Shown here: one piece after another, positions 1-11,499 of the stretch
Numbering within the stretch: position 1 is the first letter of the stretch
Layout: every line of letters starts with the position of its first letter
Assembly: GCA_026989015.1 (NCBI GenBank)
Contig: JALSKD010000173.1
Span: 1-44,247 of the forward strand
DNA: 44,247 nt
Reading direction: 5' to 3'
From: Gammaproteobacteria bacterium
Lineage (GTDB): Bacteria; Pseudomonadota; Gammaproteobacteria; GCA-001735895
The notes under the pieces: generated by a model
Databases searched by the model: none
What the model was told of the DNA's origin: nothing
Seen by the model: the letters and a program-made list of their open reading frames with translations, nothing else
Position numbers and translations under genes: made by a program

Positions 1-511
1 AACGTTCACGCGTCACATCATCTCCAAGCTCTCTGTTATACCTGAAACCAGGCGCATTCACTTCAGTATTTACAGACACCTTGCCGTCTTGTTTTCCTCC
101 TTTTATCAAAATCGTATGATATCCTTCATTAACCCCAGAATCAGATTTTGTATGAATCCTCATGAATTTAACGCCCTCAGTACAACCCCCACAATCAAAA
201 TCCCAACCATCAGGGAAATACACATTCACCTGATACCATACTTCATCGCCTTCAACCAGATCCGTCGGGAAATAAAACACCCCTCCCCAGCTTCCGAAAC
301 CGGTTCTCCCGGATCGAATTGATACGCTGGCAGCTTGATTGCCTTTTAATACCGGACCAGCCACATACCGGCTTGCACCCGCGTCGGAATGAAAAGCATC
401 TACAGTACTTTGGGCTTTTTCCCCGACGATGCCTGATTCAAAATCAGCCAGTATTGACCATGAAAATGCCTGCGTCGAAAACAACAATACCAAAAGACAG
501 ATATACTGCAT
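1..511 (-). CDS. Secreted beta-sandwich (polysaccharide-lyase-like) protein, partial
   Basis: The reverse strand is open from an ATG at 509-511 to the window edge (170 codons, no stop), so the C terminus lies outside. A GGAG ribosome site sits just upstream of the ATG. The first ~19 residues (MQYICLLVLLFSTQAFSWS) form a signal peptide. The mature part is rich in G, Y, W and D (for example GGVFYFPTDLVEGDEVWYQ and VNVYFPDGWDFDC), the style of secreted concanavalin-A/jelly-roll proteins such as heparin-lyase-I-like polysaccharide lyases. The next gene on the same strand has the same style, so the two may be a related pair. The region is much AT-richer than the rest of the window, suggesting transfer. 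The exact family and substrate are not established. Confidence 0.7.
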   Translation of the reverse strand, partial: MQYICLLVLLFSTQAFSWSILADFESGIVGEKAQSTVDAFHSDAGASRYVAGPVLKGNQAASVSIRSGRTGFGSWGGVFYFPTDLVEGDEVWYQVNVYFPDGWDFDCGGCTEGVKFMRIHTKSDSGVNEGYHTILIKGGKQDGKVSVNTEVNAPGFRYNRELGDDVTRER

Positions 512-785
512 TTTATTCTCCGAAGAAAACAATTATCGTTCAGAAGAAGCCAGTATTAAGCTTAAGTATTGACCACCGCGGCCAACGTGGACTTAACTCT
601 GCCGGTCATCACTATTGCCTTCACACCATTTTCAGACGAGAGATTCTCTGTGCGGCAATCCAGCCACTGTTTCTCCGCTTCATTGGGAATACTGTACCCC
701 TATGGAATAGAAATACACTTTTAGACTGTTCGATTTAAAAAGTTAATACCTTGCCCTATTTTTATCAGCCATTGACCATTCCTGC
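512..785. other. Intergenic, AT-rich, no recognised gene
   Basis: This 274-bp stretch lies between two same-strand secreted-protein genes. Short open frames exist on the plus strand but their translations are low-complexity and match nothing recognisable. A perfect 10-bp palindrome TTAAGCTTAA lies near 557. No convincing promoter or terminator hairpin was seen. Confidence 0.4.
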
Positions 786-1685
786 TCAATTCAGCTTTAT
801 GAATTTAACAGATTTTGGCGCCCTGATTAAAGATGTAGATGAAATTGTAAAATCATCCAATAGCCACTCAGTATCTTCACTATAAGAAGCGTTTGCCCAC
901 CCAAGAATATACCCTCTTTGGAATCCATTTGGACCATTTACAGGAACTTTTATTGGCAAATCTCTACCATCATGGAGGGTTTCCAAAACTGGCGAGTCGT
1001 CCCATTTACGAAAAGTCTGAATGACCCCATCAGAGCTACCCGGTGATGTTTCGGTTTTAACATGAATAATCAGTTTCATCCACCTGCCATGGTCATTTGT
1101 CGTAATGAATGGCTTGTGCTGTCTCATTGATGTACTGCTGGTGTACCCCCCTTTGCTGTAGGTGAAAGCAACACTTGCATTTACAGTATCTTTATCCCAC
1201 ATGGTCAACCAAATAGTCGAACCATCTCCGTGTTGGCTGTAGCCATCCATCCATAAAGAAAACAATTTGTTGGGGCCACCATCAGGTCCATAAGTAAAGT
1301 TCGTAGGTACTCTCAGCATAAAACTGATCCAAAGTTCTTTTAGAGGGGTGCCCAAATTGAATCGTTGCTCGGTCCACGCTTTACTTTCAGGGTAAAAAAA
1401 CCTAAGCGCATTATTGCCGCTATACGCATGCCAATCTTTATTTGGGTAGGGACCGCTGCATACGCTGCCACCATCGTAAAGTATCGTGGCGTCGCCAGAA
1501 CTCAAATTTCTGCATGAGGGCTCCATCGTAACCACAGATGTCCTGTTGGTCCCGCCCCACTCAAATCCATAATGATTGGTTTGACTCAAATCACCGCCTT
1601 CAAAACCATCAAAGAAAATCATTTCTGCCGAGGCCTCCGCCAAAATGACGAGCGCCAGAACAAGCTGAAACATTCGAGTTTTCAT
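786..1685 (-). CDS. Secreted concanavalin-A-like (polysaccharide lyase-like) protein
   Basis: The frame encodes 299 residues from the ATG at 1683-1685. An in-frame ATG 33 codons upstream is less likely because it would put 33 polar residues before the signal peptide. Residues 1-19 (MKTRMFQLVLALVILAEAS) are a signal peptide; the mature chain opens with FFDGFEGGDLSQ, a usual first strand of extracellular beta-sandwich enzymes. Further marks are the WHAYSGNNALRF segment, PNKLFSLWMDGY in the middle and the C-terminal strand WLLDDFTIS, typical of ConA-like lectin/glucanase or heparin-lyase-I-type folds. A role in cleaving or binding an extracellular polysaccharide is inferred. It lies in the AT-rich block with the partial gene before it; catalytic residues could not be assigned. 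Confidence 0.7.
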   Translation of the reverse strand: MKTRMFQLVLALVILAEASAEMIFFDGFEGGDLSQTNHYGFEWGGTNRTSVVTMEPSCRNLSSGDATILYDGGSVCSGPYPNKDWHAYSGNNALRFFYPESKAWTEQRFNLGTPLKELWISFMLRVPTNFTYGPDGGPNKLFSLWMDGYSQHGDGSTIWLTMWDKDTVNASVAFTYSKGGYTSSTSMRQHKPFITTNDHGRWMKLIIHVKTETSPGSSDGVIQTFRKWDDSPVLETLHDGRDLPIKVPVNGPNGFQRGYILGWANASYSEDTEWLLDDFTISSTSLIRAPKSVKFIKLN

Positions 1686-1808
1686 GGTTTGATACACAAA
1701 TAAAATCCAATTTATTGTTAGCAGTTTAACAGGCACCGGCCGCCCTAGAGAATCGGTGTTACCGCACCCCACAAACAGAGCCAACCTGAATGCGGGAAAA
1801 CGATCATA

Positions 1809-2170
1809 TCAGGCTGCCGCTTCCGAAAACAAGGCCAGCGATATCTTGCCAAAAGATCTATGCGGCCGGACATGGTTGTAGTGATTCCGTCAATCCTCGA
1901 TGATTGAACGCGCGTCATCCAGGCTGGCGACCTGTGCAGGTTCGACCTTTCCCCAGGAACTTGCCTATTGAAGCGTTCAATAAAAACGCGTTCTGGATCG
2001 GCTTTCCTGGCTGGATGAAATGCAGTTTCACAGGGGTTTCCGCTGACCAATGAAACATGGCCTTTCTTGTAAAAGTCAGGGCCTTTGTCACAGACAATCC
2101 AACTGGGTAACGCACGATGCGTGGCAATCTGGCGCAGCGCGCGAGCTACACGCTCATCGGAGAGCGAGAT
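1809..2170 (-). pseudogene. IS3-family transposase (OrfB) remnant
   Basis: The minus strand carries pieces of the DDE integrase domain of IS3-family OrfB, spread over more than one frame. Seen in order: [20 protein letters not shown], then WIVCDKGPDF (the DNGPEF block), then in another frame HFIQPGKPIQNAF, then FIERFNRQVPGE, and finally a C-terminal block LDDARSIIED-stop-RNHYNHVRPHRSFGK ending in SEAAA. In the last block an expected TGG tryptophan codon has become TGA, followed by the natural stop at 1809-1811. The N-terminal part of OrfB and OrfA are absent. It is a dead fragment; its 5' edge merges with a response-regulator fragment near 2165-2175. Confidence 0.8.
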
Positions 2171-2407
2171 ATCTACCGTCACCTCAAGGAGGTCGCCCAC
2201 ACCCGCGACATTCCGGTGATCTTCCTCACTGTCAAACGCGACATCGACGACGAAGTCCGCGGCTTCAACCTCGGCGCCGTCGATTACATCACCAAACCCA
2301 TGAGCCCGCCCATCGTCCGCGCCCGCGTACGCACCCACATCGAACTGGGGAGACTGCGGCAGCAACTGCGTGAGTGTCTGGAAAACTGCCCACAAAAGAA
2401 CGACTGA
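2170..2407 (+). pseudogene. Response-regulator receiver domain fragment
   Basis: The plus strand encodes the C-terminal half of a CheY-like receiver domain: [20 protein letters not shown], then [18 protein letters not shown] and [20 protein letters not shown]. The conserved Lys of the TKP motif and the strand-4 Thr are visible, but the phosphoacceptor Asp region and any output domain are missing. The open frame formally begins at an ATG at 2117, but those first ~18 codons are antisense to the transposase remnant, so the 5' end is a junction product. The wording resembles receivers of HD-GYP or GGDEF response regulators. It stops at 2405-2407 after a short tail. A relic is likely; expression is doubtful. 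Confidence 0.7.
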
Positions 2408-2480
2408 AGCCATAGTCCTCTCGGCCATTCAACGACGGAGGGAATGGCACCGCTGGTTCCGCCAGGGACCGCCGGTGGTT

Positions 2481-3366
2481 TCAGAGGTGAGAGCGCTCCA
2501 GAGCGTAGTAGACCACAGTGGCCTCGGCACCCGCGTCGCGGGTCTGCAGGTAGTTGCCGGCCTTGAAGTAGTTCTCGAAGGGCCAGCGCGCAAGACCGGG
2601 CGTTTCGATGAGGTGGCTGTCGCCATTCAGCGTGACCAAGATCCTCCCGGCACTCGCCTCGACGCGCAATTCAAAACTGCGCTCATCCACAGGTTCCGGA
2701 AAGACATAGGGCTCATCGTCAGTCCACGCCGCCTTGTGCAGGATGGTGTCCTCGTCTGCCCCAAGGTCGCGCAGTTTCTTGAACAGGAGACGCATCCGAC
2801 CGCGCTGCCAGTAGATCTTGAGCAACGGCGGTGCATCGCGCCCATCCGCCCCGATGCGCGCAGCCTGTTCATCGCTGAGCCGGCCGTGAATCTGCATGAT
2901 GATCGTGCGGTGTGGCTGTCCGTCCCCATCGTGTGAAATCGAGGGCACCGCAAGCCGCCCCTGCAGCCTGCCACCGTCATCGAGTGTCCAGTTGACATCG
3001 TCACGGCCGGGTTCCAGCTGTTCACGCAACTCGGTGCGCGAATAGTGGCTGTTGGGCGTGGTGTCCAGATGCCGGGTGAACAGAACCAGCGCACCCTCGT
3101 CGTCGTAGTAAAAATAGGGCACAAACTCACCACTGCGTGTCCGCTCCTCCAGTCCGGACGGACCGACATCGTCCAGATGGCCGTCGGGCAGCTGGAGTTT
3201 CCAGTGATCGAGCCGCGGCGATGCGGTTCCTCCCGTGGGGGGGGCCAAAGCCTGATCCGCTTGCCGTGCCGCCGGGTGTGCCCGCATCCTTCCTGACGGT
3301 GCCGTCACCACATCCGCCCAGCACGAGAACCAAAGCGACAAAAAGGCTGGCTGTAAACCTGTGCAT
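2481..3366 (-). pseudogene. PL7 alginate-lyase-like lipoprotein, frameshifted at a G8 tract
   Basis: Two overlapping frames together make one protein. The upstream frame starts at ATG 3364-3366 behind an AGGATG ribosome site and encodes a lipoprotein signal (MHRFTASLFVALVLVLGGC, lipobox LGGC) and a short linker. The downstream frame carries the catalytic domain: RLDHWKLQLPDG, SRTELREQL, the catalytic IMQIHG and the C-terminal YFKAGNYLQ, which are the diagnostic polysaccharide lyase family 7 motifs (R-T-E-L-R, Q-I-H, Y-F-K-A-G-x-Y). The frames meet at a run of eight G at 3237-3244; seven G would give one continuous ~295-residue lipoprotein. This is either sequencing error, a real inactivation, or slip-strand phase variation. 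It would cleave uronate polysaccharides such as alginate from the outer membrane. Confidence 0.8.
3237..3244. repeat. Homopolymer G8 tract at the PL7 frame break
   Basis: Eight consecutive G (C on the coding strand) lie exactly where the lipoprotein-signal frame must change to the catalytic frame. One base fewer restores the full reading frame, the classic arrangement of slip-strand switches but also the classic site of sequencing or assembly error. Confidence 0.85.
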
Positions 3367-3572
3367 CAATAAGACATCCTGTTTGTTATTAACCCTGGAC
3401 CCCGTACACCCCGTTTTCCAGACCTCTGGAGATCATGGCAAGACTGCGGGTGTATTCAGCCAAAGGGCTGGGCCACAGAATGCAGCAGGCAATGCGTCCA
3501 TTCAAGAAGGTGTCCTTTGGAGCAGCGGGAGCCGAAACCTTATTAACCCGGCAAGTATCTATATCGTATTCA

Positions 3573-3669
3573 GGGCTTCAAGAATGGGCCAGATCAAGGC
3601 GCGGTGCGCAGGCAAGGGTCATTCCCTTGGCAAGCGCCGCAACACCGAGCTGGCTCATTCTTGAAGCCC
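3573..3669. repeat. Inner hairpin 1 (20-bp arms) of the palindromic element
   Basis: GGGCTTCAAGAATGGGCCAG at 3573-3592 pairs with 3650-3669 with one mismatch. The 57-bp loop contains a second hairpin CAAGGG/CCCTTG with loop TCATT. Confidence 0.75.
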
Positions 3670-3696
3670 CTAACCTATTGAAAACACAAGAGTGAG

Positions 3697-3794
3697 GCCC
3701 GCTCGCGCTTGCCCGCGGACGGCGTTATCGGCGCTTGCTGCAGAATGACTGCAGCAGCGCACCGATGCCTTGCCGCGAACAAGCGCGAGCGGGC
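3697..3794. repeat. Inner hairpin 2 (15-bp perfect arms) of the palindromic element
   Basis: GCCCGCTCGCGCTTG at 3697-3711 is the exact reverse complement of 3780-3794. The inner part folds again around CTGCAG-AATGA-CTGCAG, giving a long imperfect cruciform reminiscent of REP/BIME repeats. Confidence 0.75.
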
Positions 3795-3841
3795 TGAACA
3801 CGATGTAGATACTTGCCGGGTTAATAATACCTCAGCCCAGA

Positions 3842-5224
3842 CTAGCATTCGATCACATTGACCGCCAGGCCGCCTTCGGCGGTTTCCTTGTATTTGCTTT
3901 GCATGTCGCGACCGGTTTCGCGCATGGTGGCGATGACCTTGTCGAGGGAGACGAAATGGCTGCCGTCGCCCTGCTGGGCCATGCGCTTGGCGTTGATGGC
4001 CTTGATCGCGGCCATGGCGTTGCGTTCGATGCAGGGCACCTGGACCAGCCCCTTGACCGGGTCGCAGGTGAGTCCGAGGTTGTGTTCCATGGCGATTTCG
4101 GCGGCGTTTTCCACCTGCTCGGGGGTGCAGCCCATGACCTCGGCGAGGCCGGCCGCGGCCATCGAGCAGGCGGAGCCGACTTCACCCTGGCAGCCCACTT
4201 CGGCGCCGGAAATGGAGGCGTTCTCCTTGTAGAGGATGCCGATGGCGCCGGCGGTGAGCAGAAAGCGCTGCACGCCCTCGTCGGAGGCATTGGGGGCAAA
4301 GCGGCGATAGTACTTGAGCACGGCGGGGATGATGCCGGCGGCACCGTTGGTCGGCGCGGTGACCACGCGGCCGCCGGCGGCATTTTCCTCATTGACGGCG
4401 ATGGCATAGAGGTTGACCCAGTCCATGGTGGTCAGCGGATCACAGAGGGCCGCTTCCTGCTGTTCGCGCAGCTTGCGGTAGAGGGCCGGGGCGCGACGCT
4501 GCACGAGGAGCCCGCCGGGCAATATGCCCTCATTACGGCAGCCGGCATCGATGCAGTCCTGCATCACCTGCCAGATGTGCATCAGCCCGTCGCGGATCTC
4601 CTGCTCGCTGCGCCAGGCCCGCTCGTTGGCCCACATAATGTCGCTGATCGCGCAGTTCCGTTCGCGGCACAGGGCCAGCAGTTCTTCCATGCTGCTGAAA
4701 GGGTGCGGCAGTTCAGTGTGGTCGGAAGCATGCAAGTGGTCGGAGCTGGCCTCGGATTCCTCGACCACGAAGCCGCCGCCGACGGAGTAGTACACCCGCT
4801 CCAGCAAGCTGCCTCCGCAGGCGTCGAAGGCCGAGAAGCGCAGGCCGTTGGGGTGCCAGGGCAGGGTTTCGTCACCCATAAAACGCAGCTGTTCCGCTTC
4901 ATTCCAGGGCACTACGCGCTGACCGAGCAGTGGCAGTTCGCCTCGCGAGCGGATGGTCTTCAACCGTTCGTCGATGGCGGCGGGGTCGATGCGATCGGGC
5001 CGTTCCCCGCACAGTCCCAGGATGACCGCCTTGTCGGAACCATGACCACGGCCGGTAGCGCCGAGCGAGCCGTAAAGCCGGCATTCCACCCGTTGCACAC
5101 GGTCCAGCAGGCCGTCCTGCCGCAAGTCTTCTGCAAAACGCAGGGCGGCGCGCATCGGTCCGACGGTGTGGGAGCTGGACGGTCCGATGCCGATCTTGAA
5201 CAGGTCGAAAACGCTGATGGCCAT
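3842..5224 (-). CDS. sdaA: L-serine ammonia-lyase, iron-sulfur dependent
   Basis: The 460-residue protein is the single-chain bacterial L-serine deaminase, which converts L-serine to pyruvate and ammonia in the cytoplasm. It opens with [21 protein letters not shown] (residues 3-23), the family signature. The three Cys expected to hold the oxygen-labile [4Fe-4S] cluster are C345 ([11 protein letters not shown]), C387 (LTCDPVKG) and C398 (VPCIERN), and the tail ends in Cys460, as in the E. coli enzyme. It is the last gene of the minus-strand glycine operon, 46 nt after glyA, and supplies the final step that channels glycine-derived serine into pyruvate. Length is normal for the family. The MITE-like repeats lie directly downstream. 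Confidence 0.96.
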   Translation of the reverse strand: MAISVFDLFKIGIGPSSSHTVGPMRAALRFAEDLRQDGLLDRVQRVECRLYGSLGATGRGHGSDKAVILGLCGERPDRIDPAAIDERLKTIRSRGELPLLGQRVVPWNEAEQLRFMGDETLPWHPNGLRFSAFDACGGSLLERVYYSVGGGFVVEESEASSDHLHASDHTELPHPFSSMEELLALCRERNCAISDIMWANERAWRSEQEIRDGLMHIWQVMQDCIDAGCRNEGILPGGLLVQRRAPALYRKLREQQEAALCDPLTTMDWVNLYAIAVNEENAAGGRVVTAPTNGAAGIIPAVLKYYRRFAPNASDEGVQRFLLTAGAIGILYKENASISGAEVGCQGEVGSACSMAAAGLAEVMGCTPEQVENAAEIAMEHNLGLTCDPVKGLVQVPCIERNAMAAIKAINAKRMAQQGDGSHFVSLDKVIATMRETGRDMQSKYKETAEGGLAVNVIEC

Positions 5225-5270
5225 GGGGTATGCCGATGCGGCGGCCGCTGGCCGCCACGCCGCTCAGGTA

Positions 5271-6530
5271 TCAGTCCACATACACCGGAAAGCGCGCGCA
5301 AAGGTCCAGCACCTTCTGCCGCGTTTCGGCGATGACCTGTTCGTTCTCCAGGTCGTCGATGACATCGCACATCCAGCCGGCCAGTTCACGGGATTCGGCC
5401 TCGCCCAGCCCGCGGGTGGTGATCGCCGGGGTACCGACGCGGATGCCGCTGGTGACGAAGGGCGACTGGGGATCGTTGGGCACCGCGTTCATATTGACGG
5501 TGATGTTGGCGGCACCGAGCGCGGCGTCCACCGCCTTGCCGGTGAGCCCGCTCTTGATGAAGCTGACCAGGAACAGGTGATCGTCGGTACCGCCGGAGAC
5601 GATATCGTAACCGCGGTCGATGAACACCTGGGCCATGGCCCGTGCGTTTTTCACCACCTGCTGCTGATAGGTTTTGAAGGCCGGATCGAGGGCTTCCTTG
5701 AAGGCCACCGCCTTGGCCGCGATGACATGCATCAGCGGGCCTCCCTGGATGCCGGGAAAGACGATGGAGTTGAATTTCTTTTCCAGATCGGGATTGGACT
5801 TGCAGACGATCAGCCCGCCGCGCGGACCGCGCAGCGTCTTGTGGGTGGTGGTGGTCACCACATCGGCGATCGGCACCGGGTTGGGGTAGACCCCGGCGGC
5901 GACCAGGCCGGCAATGTGGGCCATGTCCACGAACAGCCAGGCACCGACGCTGTCGGCGATGTCGCGGAAGCGCTGCCAGTCAACGATGCGTGAATAGGCG
6001 GAAAAACCGGCAACGATCATCTTCGGCCGGTGTTCCCTGGCCAGCGCCTCGACCTGGTCGTAGTCGATCTCGCCGGTTTCCTCGTCCAGACCGTACTGCA
6101 CAGCGTTGTAGATCTTGCCGGAGAAATTGGGCTTGGCGCCGTGGGTCAGGTGGCCACCGTGGGCCAGGCTCATGCCGAGGATGGTGTCGCCCGGCTGAAC
6201 CAGCGCGAAATAGACGGCGGCATTGGCCTGGGAGCCGGAATGCGGCTGCACATTGGCGTAGTCGGCGCCGAACAGCTGTTTGGCGCGCTCGATGGCGAGC
6301 CGCTCGGCCTCGTCCACATATTCGCAACCACCGTAGTAGCGCTTGCCGGGATAGCCTTCGGCGTACTTGTTGGTCAGTTGCGAGCCCTGGGCCTCCATCA
6401 CCCGCGGGCTGGTGTAGTTTTCCGAGGCGATGAGTTCGATGTGCTCTTCCTGACGGCGGTTCTCGGCCTGAATGGCGGCCCAGAGTGCGTCGTCATAGCC
6501 TTCGATACGGTCTTTGCTCTTGCTGAACAT
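5271..6530 (-). CDS. glyA: Serine hydroxymethyltransferase
   Basis: This 419-residue PLP enzyme interconverts glycine plus 5,10-methylene-THF with serine plus THF. The PLP lysine is K231 in the [14 protein letters not shown] motif; [20 protein letters not shown] (residues 31-50) and the YPGKRYYGG block are further hallmarks. Length is standard. It lies 28 nt after the gcvR-like gene and 46 nt before sdaA. In this operon it most likely uses the methylene-THF made by the glycine cleavage system to turn a second glycine into serine. It may be a catabolic second copy; whether another glyA exists elsewhere cannot be seen. Confidence 0.97.
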   Translation of the reverse strand: MFSKSKDRIEGYDDALWAAIQAENRRQEEHIELIASENYTSPRVMEAQGSQLTNKYAEGYPGKRYYGGCEYVDEAERLAIERAKQLFGADYANVQPHSGSQANAAVYFALVQPGDTILGMSLAHGGHLTHGAKPNFSGKIYNAVQYGLDEETGEIDYDQVEALAREHRPKMIVAGFSAYSRIVDWQRFRDIADSVGAWLFVDMAHIAGLVAAGVYPNPVPIADVVTTTTHKTLRGPRGGLIVCKSNPDLEKKFNSIVFPGIQGGPLMHVIAAKAVAFKEALDPAFKTYQQQVVKNARAMAQVFIDRGYDIVSGGTDDHLFLVSFIKSGLTGKAVDAALGAANITVNMNAVPNDPQSPFVTSGIRVGTPAITTRGLGEAESRELAGWMCDVIDDLENEQVIAETRQKVLDLCARFPVYVD

Positions 6531-6558
6531 GATGCGGTCCTCCCGGGGATGCGGTGGG

Positions 6559-7055
6559 TCAGTCGAGTTCGATGTCGACGATCAATTCGTCGGCAATGGT
6601 TTCCAGGCGTTCGCGCAGTGCATCGACCGTCTGGCCATCGGCCAGACGCAACTCGATGCCCGCCTTGAACAGTTTCTCGCCGGACATCGAAGCCTCGACG
6701 ATTTCGGTTTCCATGTCTTCCACGCTGGCTCCGGAATGGGCCAGCTCGCGGGTCACACGATGAACGATGCCGGGGCGGTCCTGACCCAGCAATTGCAGAC
6801 GATAGCCCTGCTCCGCCACCGGTTCGCCGGTCTCGGCAATGTTGACCTGCAGCCCATCGAAGGCTTCCAGCGCCTGCTTCAGCGCATCGCGGCGTTCCGC
6901 CGGCAAGGCTATCCGCAGGATTCCGGCGAACTGGCCGCCCAGGTTGGCCATGCGGCTGTCGATCCATTCGCCCTGATGATCGAGAACGGCCTGGGCCAGG
7001 CGTTCAACGATACCGGGGCGGTCGGCGCCGACCAGGGTAATTACCAGATGCGCGT

Positions 7056-7059
<4 letters not shown>
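6559..7059 (-). CDS. gcvR: GcvR-like tandem ACT-domain regulator
   Basis: The 166-residue protein consists of two ACT domains: residues 1-80 begin [20 protein letters not shown], and the second half carries [19 protein letters not shown]. The DRPGIV motif in each is the ligand-binding loop typical of ACT domains. The arrangement and length match the glycine cleavage system repressor GcvR, which in E. coli senses glycine and antagonises GcvA. Its start overlaps the gcvP stop by 4 nt (ATGA), so translation is coupled. Finding it inside the gcv operon suggests glycine feedback on the operon, but no GcvA is visible nearby; the partner could instead be the XRE-cupin protein. Function is by homology only. 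Confidence 0.8.
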
Positions 7060-9938
<2,879 letters not shown>

Positions 9939-9950
9939 CGCGGTCGGCTC

Positions 9951-10322
9951 CTAGTCGAGAATCTGCTGGTAAGCGGCCTCGTCCATCAGGCTTTCCAGCT
10001 CCGACGGGTCCGACAGACGGATGACGCAGAACCAGCCGGCGCCCATGGCGTCCTCGTTGACAGTGCCCGGTTCGTCGTTGAGGGCCTCGTTGACCTCGAC
10101 CACTTCGCCGGATACCGGCGAGATCAGATCGCTGGCGGACTTGACCGACTCGATGACCGCGATGGCGTCACCCTGGGCCACTTCAGCGCCCACTTCGGGC
10201 AACTCGATGTAGACCAGCTCGCCGAGCTGATCCTGGGCATAATCGGTGATGCCGACGCGCACCTGGTCATCGCCTTCGGGAACCACCCACTCGTGGTCTT
10301 CGGTGAAACGGATATCGCTCAT
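9951..10322 (-). CDS. gcvH: Glycine cleavage system H protein
   Basis: The 123-residue lipoyl carrier protein shuttles the aminomethyl intermediate from P to T protein. The lipoylation site is K61 in AVIESVKSASDLISPVSGEV, and the N terminus has the family start RFTEDHEWV. An AGAGG ribosome site precedes the ATG. It sits 43 nt after gcvT and 12 nt before gcvP. Lipoamide dehydrogenase (L protein) is not in the operon and must be supplied from elsewhere. Very strong identification. Confidence 0.97.
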   Translation of the reverse strand: MSDIRFTEDHEWVVPEGDDQVRVGITDYAQDQLGELVYIELPEVGAEVAQGDAIAVIESVKSASDLISPVSGEVVEVNEALNDEPGTVNEDAMGAGWFCVIRLSDPSELESLMDEAAYQQILD

Positions 10323-10365
10323 GGGGAACTACCTCTTTTTCGGGTTCGGGTTGGATGATTGAAGA

Positions 10366-11499
10366 TCAGGCCGCGGGGCCGCGGTAATAGCGCTGCGGCA
10401 CGAAAGGCAGCTTGACGACACGGATCGGCACCTGCTTGCCGCGCACCAGCGCGCGCAATTCGGTTTCCGGTTTGGCACAGCTGGTTCGTACATAGCCCAT
10501 GGCCACCGGCCCCTCGACACTGGGGCCGAAGCCGCCACTGGTAACGATGCCGACCTCGTTGTCGTCCAGGTCGAAAAGCTTCGCACCCTCGCGTACCGGC
10601 ATCCGGCCCTCGGGTTTCAGGCCGACACGCTTGCGCTCGACGCCCTCGGCGATCTGCTTCATGATGACCTCGGCACCGGGGTAGCCGCCGGGACGCGCGC
10701 CATCGGCGCGGCGGGATTTCGACAGGGCCCACAACAGGCTGGCTTCCACCGGCGTGGTGTGCTCGTCGAGATCGTGTCCGTAGAGGCAGAGACCGGCTTC
10801 GAGGCGCAGGGAATCGCGCGCGCCGAGCCCCACCCATTCCACCTCGACCTGTGCCAGCAGGGTGCGCGCCAGCCGCTCGGCATTGTCGTTGTGCACGGAA
10901 ATCTCGAAACCGTCCTCGCCGGTATAGCCGCTGCGGGTGACGAAACAATCGATGCCGTCGATGTTCAGTTCGGCTGCGGTCATGAACACCCTATCACGGG
11001 TATCGGGCGCCAGGCGCGCCATCACCGCTCCGGCCTCCGGTCCCTGCAATGCCAGCAGGGCGTGGTCGTCCAGCGGTTCGATCGTACACGCGTCACCGAT
11101 CCCGGTGCGCATCAGTTCGGTGTCCTGTGCCTTGCAGGCGGCATTGACCACCACGAACAGGTGATCGCCGGCGTTGGTGATCATCAGATCGTCCAGTATG
11201 CCGCCACGCTCGTTGGTGAACAGGGCGTAGCGCTGCTTCATCGGCGGCAGATCGACCACATCCACCGGTACCAGACGCTCCATCGCCGCGGCGGCGCCCT
11301 CGCCTTTCAGCTTCAGCTGCCCCATGTGCGACACATCGAACAGGCCGGCGGAGCGGCGGGTATGCAGGTGCTCCTTGACGATGCCCATCGGGTACTGCAC
11401 CGGCATCGCATAGCCGGCAAAGGGCACCATTTTCGCGCCCGCCTCCAGATGCAGCTCATGAAGGGCAGTGTGTTGCAGGGATTCGTTGTGTTCGCTCAT
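10366..11499 (-). CDS. gcvT: Aminomethyltransferase, glycine cleavage T protein
   Basis: The 377-residue T protein releases ammonia from aminomethyl-lipoyl-GcvH and makes 5,10-methylene-THF. Visible signatures are HTALHELHLEAGAKMVPFAGY at the N terminus, the SAGLFDVSHMGQLKLKG block, the substrate/folate region GYTGEDGFEISV and the C-terminal RYYRGPAA. Length is close to the family norm (~365). Its ATG overlaps the stop of the regulator gene by 4 nt, placing the regulator in the same transcript. Confidence 0.96.
   Translation of the reverse strand: MSEHNESLQHTALHELHLEAGAKMVPFAGYAMPVQYPMGIVKEHLHTRRSAGLFDVSHMGQLKLKGEGAAAAMERLVPVDVVDLPPMKQRYALFTNERGGILDDLMITNAGDHLFVVVNAACKAQDTELMRTGIGDACTIEPLDDHALLALQGPEAGAVMARLAPDTRDRVFMTAAELNIDGIDCFVTRSGYTGEDGFEISVHNDNAERLARTLLAQVEVEWVGLGARDSLRLEAGLCLYGHDLDEHTTPVEASLLWALSKSRRADGARPGGYPGAEVIMKQIAEGVERKRVGLKPEGRMPVREGAKLFDLDDNEVGIVTSGGFGPSVEGPVAMGYVRTSCAKPETELRALVRGKQVPIRVVKLPFVPQRYYRGPAA

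Larger units (their letters stand above)
3541..3826. mobile_element. MITE-like element with 27-bp terminal inverted repeats
   Basis: Positions 3541-3567 and 3800-3826 are inverted copies of each other with one mismatch in 27; the outer end is TATTAACCCGGCAAGTATCT. Inside lie two further long hairpins: arms 3573-3592 / 3650-3669 (20 bp, one mismatch) and arms 3697-3711 / 3780-3794 (15 bp, perfect), each with smaller hairpins in the loop (CAAGGG-TCATT-CCCTTG near 3613; CTGCAG-AATGA-CTGCAG near 3728). The element encodes no transposase. No clear target-site duplication was found. The size, terminal repeats and lack of coding capacity fit a miniature inverted-repeat element; a structured RNA or compound terminator for sdaA is an alternative. 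Confidence 0.6.
3367..3841. other. Long intergenic region with MITE-like element
   Basis: No recognisable gene was found in these 475 bp. Short open frames on the plus strand run through inverted repeats and have no family signature. The right 60% is the palindromic element listed separately; the left part (3367-3540) holds nothing recognised. Confidence 0.6.

Noticed and set aside
89-738. Two plus-strand open frames in the first 740 bases
   Set aside because: The first lies wholly and the second partly opposite a minus-strand signal-peptide gene with a good ribosome site; their translations look random.
3435-3695. Possible small gene upstream of and inside the palindromic element
   Set aside because: Its second half runs through the inverted repeats and no family signature or ribosome site supports it.
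3541-3826. CRISPR array or tRNA-like structure in the palindromic region
   Set aside because: No direct repeats with spacers and no tRNA fold; the repeats are inverted and nested.
3899-5335. A 478-codon plus-strand open frame opposite sdaA
   Set aside because: Shadow of the sdaA coding frame; Gly/His/Asp-rich with no recognisable domain.
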